Below are positions 58,777-64,000 of a stretch of DNA of 64,000 nt, in pieces. Source of the stretch: Baylisascaris procyonis (Eukaryota > Nematoda > Chromadorea > Rhabditida > Ascarididae); NCBI GenBank assembly GCA_037389465.1, contig JAZARR010000028.1, positions 124,001 through 188,000 of the forward strand. Direction: 5' to 3'. Each line of letters begins with the position of its first letter. Position 1 is the first letter of the stretch. The translations under genes and the position numbers were made by a program. Under the pieces are notes generated by a model that saw only the letters and a list, made by a program, of their open reading frames with translations, did no database searches and was not told the origin of the DNA.

Positions 58777-61613
58777 AGCCTTGTTCACTAAGAACAGAGA
58801 ATGGAACAGAGACAGAAGCAGTTGAAGCGGAAGGGCCTATGGCGAGATGGCGAACACTTGGCTAATAGATGGAATAGAGCAGTGGCAATGTGCGCCGTTG
58901 CGGAGGGAGGAGTTCGAGTACGATAGCGTCGCCAAATGATGACTGATTTTTCGTCACCTTACTTAGCAATAGCTGAGTGTGATGACACAATTCACTGATG
59001 GCTGGCGAACGTAGAGGTGTTTAGTAATATGGCGTGTTGATACAAACCGTGGCGGGCATGGTGAGGGTTTTCTTTGAGGAGGGGAGAAAGGAGAAGGGAG
59101 AAAATTTAGCATGAATTGAACATTAATTTAGAAAGAGAATCCGAACACGAAAGAATAAAGTCAGGAAAAGAATGTTATTGAAATCTTAAACATACTCTTG
59201 TCAATAAACTACGTGCAATATAAGACTGGTCTATATTGCAAGGATGGATGGCAAATGATTCATATAGCCGCACGTACTAAACAAAGAAGCAGAGAAAAGG
59301 CGAACATGCATTTCAGTACGACTTCATGATCATTGCGGATCTACGAATTTAAGTAGCGATTTGTGTAGATGAGATGTCGATGGATCACGCGGATTGATAT
59401 AAGTCCAATGTAAACCCGATATATACCATTACCTACCACATTTGACCATACATAATCGAAACAGTAAGTTGTCGGTTAAAGATAACCATTTGTATCTATT
59501 CGGTTTTCGCATTTATTCCACTATAGTTCCTTGAGGGTGATCAATTTTAGTTATAAACATAGCACTGTTGTGGTCGATAACGGCGCCAACTCAACATTGA
59601 TATCAGTTGCCTAAGAGAACGTTGATGCACGTATGCAAACAAACGTCTGCAATCGAATCATACGCTAAACGCCCAATGCTTCAACCATCTTTTGAATGAT
59701 GTGTGCACTTACTTAATGCATTCACGCTTTCGGAACGTTTTCTTCGGCATTTTAACTAGACTCTTATTTGGATAGTATCACTTCTAGTGGTGAGTCTCTT
59801 TCTTCATCTCGAGATGGAACTTGATATATGTTTAATGTCATATCGCCGAGGACTCGTTGGCGGGTTTTTCAGTTTGTTTTCTATTCGTTTTTCATTCAAG
59901 TTACCAGGCTATTCACTTATTTCACAGCAGGAGTGCAGATAACCTTGAGTTAAAAGAGTTATCTCGCCCAATAACCCCTCAAATTCAAGTGAACCTTAAC
60001 AGCTGCAATAAATGCGGCATTCGATTACCAAAAGTTGTTTAAAATCGAATAGGCGATACCTTAGTGGATCATCCTCCTGCGCGATAGGCAAAAGATGAAG
60101 TTTCGATTCTCAGCACTATTTGCATATTTATAACTTTTTTAAACGATTTGCGTGATTATGAATTTGGCCGCATTCATAATATTAGATACGATGGAATATT
60201 TTTGGTCTTCGTTCAATATTTTTGCTTCCAAGCGATCGTGCAAATTCTATACTTGCATTAGACGGCAAAATGCGATGCAAAGAAAGGAGCAAGGGTAGAG
60301 TTCATTGTTCACCTCGACAGTTGCAGCTTAGAGTTCAGTAAAACTTTAGTGCCACTTCAGCATAAACCATAGAAATTAATGCATGGTTGAGCAATTAACG
60401 TTTATAATGGATACCGAGATCTAGTGATGGGGTCTTCCTACCACCTTTCTCTTCCCCTTCCCTCCCGTTCTTCTACTTTCACTAATGGAATGGGAAGTTT
60501 TATCTCTCTTGTACCTAAGCTCTCATTTCTTCCAGCCAAAATCAACTTTTTTTGCATACCAATTTATCGCTCGCATTCTCTCATACAGTTTTTATTTCGC
60601 ACCATTCACATACGAATTTCAAATTTCATGTTCTCGAGTGATGAGAGCTAGAGGGAGTGGGGAGGGGGGCGAGAGATGAGTTGGAATTTGATATCCTGCC
60701 CAATGATGCGCGGTGAAGAAAAAAAAGAGAATCAGTTCTTGCAGTCCTACCCTGCTACATTCTCATGACATAGCCTTCATCTTTTTAGGCAAATAAAAAT
60801 AGCTAACAAAACGAAACATATAAGAAATTTTAATCTACAATCCATCCTCTCTTATTATCCATTCTTTTACTCTATTTTCATGTCTTTGCCTCTAATCAAT
60901 TTACCATTAAATTGTTGCATATTTATGACTAAAGATTTATTTTTTCTTAACTCAAAATTTTCTAAAAGAATTTTCCATCTATTCTTCTACGCCCTTATGT
61001 TAACATCACAAAATTAATATCTTATTTTCTTATCAGTGATGAGAAAAACTTCAAAAGATATTATGACTCATGCAAGACGCTATCATGACATGACAATAAT
61101 GAGCAAAGAATTTCAAACATTAGTCATACTTTATTCTGTCTCGTTGCAGTATGACTCATATACACCTTCCACATAAACGAACCAATGAGAATATCATTTG
61201 CGAATAAAATTCCTGCGTAACGCTTAATTGCGTCGAGGATCATTTGCGTTGTGGGATATTTGCGCCCCATTAATGAACAGTCTCCCAGGAGGCATTTGCT
61301 TTGCGGAAACTGTGTGGAGATTCTGATGATCCAGGGCAACTGTATCGTAGAAGATTTGCGATATAACTATTACGTCATGAGAACTTTGCATCATGAAACG
61401 ATGAATAGCGGCGCTTTTACGATTTTGCACCTTATTTATTTGCGCCACAGGTGTTTCCGTTGCGGACATATGCGCCGATTGTTCGCATTACAGAATGCCG
61501 ATTATTTGCTCTACTGACGTATGCCGTCTTAAAAAATATAATTTCTCTGGGCATTTCCGGTAAATCAACATCTGTTTCGTCATACTTTTATTTACTGTAT
61601 CTGAAAATATCAT

Positions 61614-61678
<65 letters not shown>

Positions 61679-63837
61679 AAAAAGGTGAACACCCTATTCT
61701 ACATATCCAAATTAACCCTCCAAAAAAATTCTTTTTTGTATAATTGCACTAATAAAGAGCTGTTGTTTTAATAAATTTCTTCCCAAAGTAGAATCTTATA
61801 TTATCAGTATAATACTATTTTTTCTCTTATGAGCAATAAAGTTATCGATAAGCCGTACCTTATCGCGATCAACTGAACAAATCTGAACGAATTGACTCTA
61901 CTTTCGTGATAATATGTGCACGTCGAATAAGTTATTATTTTGGCACTATAAACGTGGAGGAAAATATTTCACATTTGAATATCATCTGAAGTTTTCTTTA
62001 ATATTCAGGGAAATATCGGTCCCTTCTTATTGGAATTTTACTTGTTTGCAAGTTTAGAGGAGAGGGCATAATTTTAATGAAATATTACTGTCAAAGTTAG
62101 CAATGAAATAATCTTAGAAATAAGTATCCATCGGCATAAAACATAATGCATCATTTTTGAAGGGAATTGTTTAGAAAGATGGATAATATTTTATTTCATC
62201 AAGCAAAAATCCACCTTAGTCCGTCTACTACAATCAAACTTCATCGCCCCTACAGCATCGCAATAAAATCATGAGAATTTTTAATGTTTCGGTAACATTC
62301 AACATAATCTATGTGTAATTTTATGCATATTTTATATTATATTATGCATTAGAAATAATATGCATATATGCATATTTAAAGTTATTGTATAACTTTGGTG
62401 CATAAGTTAGAAAATTTCATAGCAATTCCTATAATGAAACAATAGCTATGAAGTGTTAAAACTGTCTGCGTTGTAAGAATTATGCCAGCTGCTTGCAACA
62501 TAAAAATTCGATTCGAAAAATTTTATTAAGCCCTAAATTGCCCAATAAGATGACCGACAGAACTATGAAAAACGTCCAGCTAGGTTGAATTCCTCTTAGC
62601 AAGGAAATTTACGATATATAGCACAGATAAACTTCAGAAAATGCTGCCAAATATCTCCACATATATGTTGCTAAAATCGAAAGGGGGGGGGGGTGGGACG
62701 TAAGAAAGGATGAGGGCATTTTGAGATATTTCATGCTAATCCAATAATATTTTGGTTTCACGGTATTAAAAGCATATAAAAACAACTCATCGACGCAAAA
62801 TCCAATATGAGGAGAATCAAAGTCGAATTTTTATGCTTGCATCTAAAAACAAAAAGCCTAGAGCATCTTGCGAAGAATGGTTATACTTTTATTTACTTTA
62901 TTTAGTTTAATCGACAAAGCTTTCATTACAAATAATTTTCTCTTCATATCGCTTCCAATTTCTCTTAGGTGAAATTGTAAGGTAACATTGAAGCGTTTTA
63001 ATTTGTAATAAAAATCATAACTCATAGTAACTCTTTCGTAATGTGGCATTGCAATTTTTAATTCTCTAACCGAAAAATTCATTAAAGATTATTTTAATTT
63101 TTACAAGTCGATTTATTTGTTATATGAGCAATCAGTAATAGAAATTTTTTTTTTTCAGCTGAAGAGAAGCGTGATTTGAATAATATCGACTTCTAACCAT
63201 TTCACTGCTATAAGTTGATGGATCTTTTCCAAATTGTGCTACTTCTTTTTGGTACTTTTTCTTCGCATTTCTCGTAATATCAACGATAAAATTGATTTCT
63301 ATACGGAAATAATACTCACCGATTTCTTTTGCTGTTGTTTTTCATTACTCTTTTTGCAAATTTATATCTGCAGAACGCATTGTCTTATGAGAAGTTATGA
63401 GAAGTTATGAGTGTCATGACCTTCTCATTGCCCCCTCGTTCCTCTCCCTCCTCATTCAATTAATATTAGCCTCATGTGGAATTGAAACAAACTGAGCTCA
63501 TTACCTATATAATACAAGAATAAGCTCGAAAAATGCTAGCAAATGTAAGAGAAAAGGTTCCATTAGCGACGAAAAATCAAGTTCCCACAAAAATAATTTC
63601 CTTCATCAATTCTCTTCAAATATGCGCCTCCTTTTTTCCCAACTTTGTGCTAAGCATGCGTCTGTTTTGAAAGTATAGAGTGGCATAAACTCACTCTCCA
63701 TAAATCCCCTTTCTTCGAAAATACAACACTTTTACAACGATATAAAATTATGAATTCTGTGTTCTTATAGCTGCAGAACTAAAGTGCAAATTATTGCTTA
63801 TCTCTGAGTAAATAAAATATCTTTCGTTCTTTTACAG
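58777..63837. other. Mostly non-coding region with microsatellite and weak exon candidates
   Basis: Includes a possible C-terminal exon around 59936-60042 (plus; after CACAGCAG, ending C-N-K-C-G-I-R-L-P-K-V-V), a (TA)n tract at 61617-61675, an 11-G run near 62683, and a short possible terminal exon at 63160-63197 after a long poly-T tract and CAG. None is recognised. Overlapping open frames at 61.1-61.5 kb on both strands are unassigned. Confidence 0.4.
61617..61675. repeat. (TA)n microsatellite
   Basis: About 29 uninterrupted TA dinucleotides. Confidence 0.95.
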
Positions 63838-64000
63838 TTGCAATGTGCGTCTTCCGGTATTCAGAAGCAATAAACGAAAAGCTGTCAATAACCGCCATAA
63901 CGACAACCGCCGCAATTCTAGCCTTCAGTACTAACGTCACTGTAAATGCAGCCAACACAAACAACAAAGATGGATTTCTCGGTACAGGATTATCATTTGG
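63838..64000 (+). CDS. Partial exon of a probable membrane protein, runs off the window
   Basis: A TTTTACAG acceptor opens a frame that stays open to the window end (54 codons). It contains a basic/acidic lead (R-Y-S-E-A-I-N-E-K), a hydrophobic helix rich in Thr/Ala/Ile, then N-V-T (possible glycosylation) and a Gly-rich start of another hydrophobic part. This suits a small multi-TM protein of claudin-like topology, but no family can be assigned from this fragment. Composition is clearly less AT-rich than the preceding intron. Confidence 0.45.

Noticed and set aside
60043..60110. tRNA-like sequence with CTTAGTGG and a TTCGATTC T-loop
   Set aside because: The T stem pairs poorly and no acceptor stem can be formed; not a credible tRNA gene.

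Overview
This window reads as AT-rich nematode genomic DNA. Coding sequence is split into short exons. Introns end in the nematode TTTCAG-type acceptor, and two genes start just downstream of a TTTCAG/TTTCTAG-like site, as expected for spliced-leader trans-splicing. The gene families also fit a nematode: chemoreceptor-type 7TM receptors, a TMEM272-like four-TM protein, cysteine-patterned chitin-binding (CBM14 / peritrophin-A) secreted proteins, and a BEL/Pao LTR retroelement carrying an envelope-like domain. The species cannot be named from the sequence. Exon models below were built by hand from splice signals, reading phase and comparison of paralogues inside the window; no search or transcript evidence was available.

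Layout. 1-3993: AT-rich DNA with no supported gene. 3994-10450: a complete, recently inserted BEL/Pao element with 1,225-bp LTRs, a 5-bp target duplication (ACGTA), and one long ORF joining gag, protease and an envelope-like glycoprotein, with no reverse transcriptase, RNase H or integrase. 14.1-18.9 kb (+) and 21.7-28.2 kb (-): two paralogous six-exon 7TM receptor genes facing each other tail to tail (exon 4 of the second was not found). 28.2-31.6 kb: one unassigned candidate exon. 31.64-50.24 kb: a GC-richer island forming a giant inverted repeat, with arms of about 8.8 kb separated by an 0.87-kb spacer. 56.2-57.0 kb: a two-exon TMEM272-like gene. 54.6, 58.5, 59.9 and 63.8 kb: isolated candidate exons, the last running off the window.

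The palindrome is the main point of interest. Each arm carries the same three secreted chitin-binding units: a two-domain protein with a long Pro/Val-rich repeat linker (581 aa in the right arm), a single-domain 108-aa protein, and a second two-domain Pro/Ala/Val-linked protein. The last seems to lack its own signal-peptide exons and could share those of the 108-aa gene by alternative splicing. The right-arm copies are open. In the left arm a 1-bp deletion truncates the long protein and a 22-bp deletion breaks the small one. The spacer holds a third, clearly dead copy of the small gene. The proteins are probably matrix components that cross-link chitin (eggshell, pharyngeal or cuticular lining, or a peritrophic-like layer). 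That role is inferred from the domain family and repeats only.
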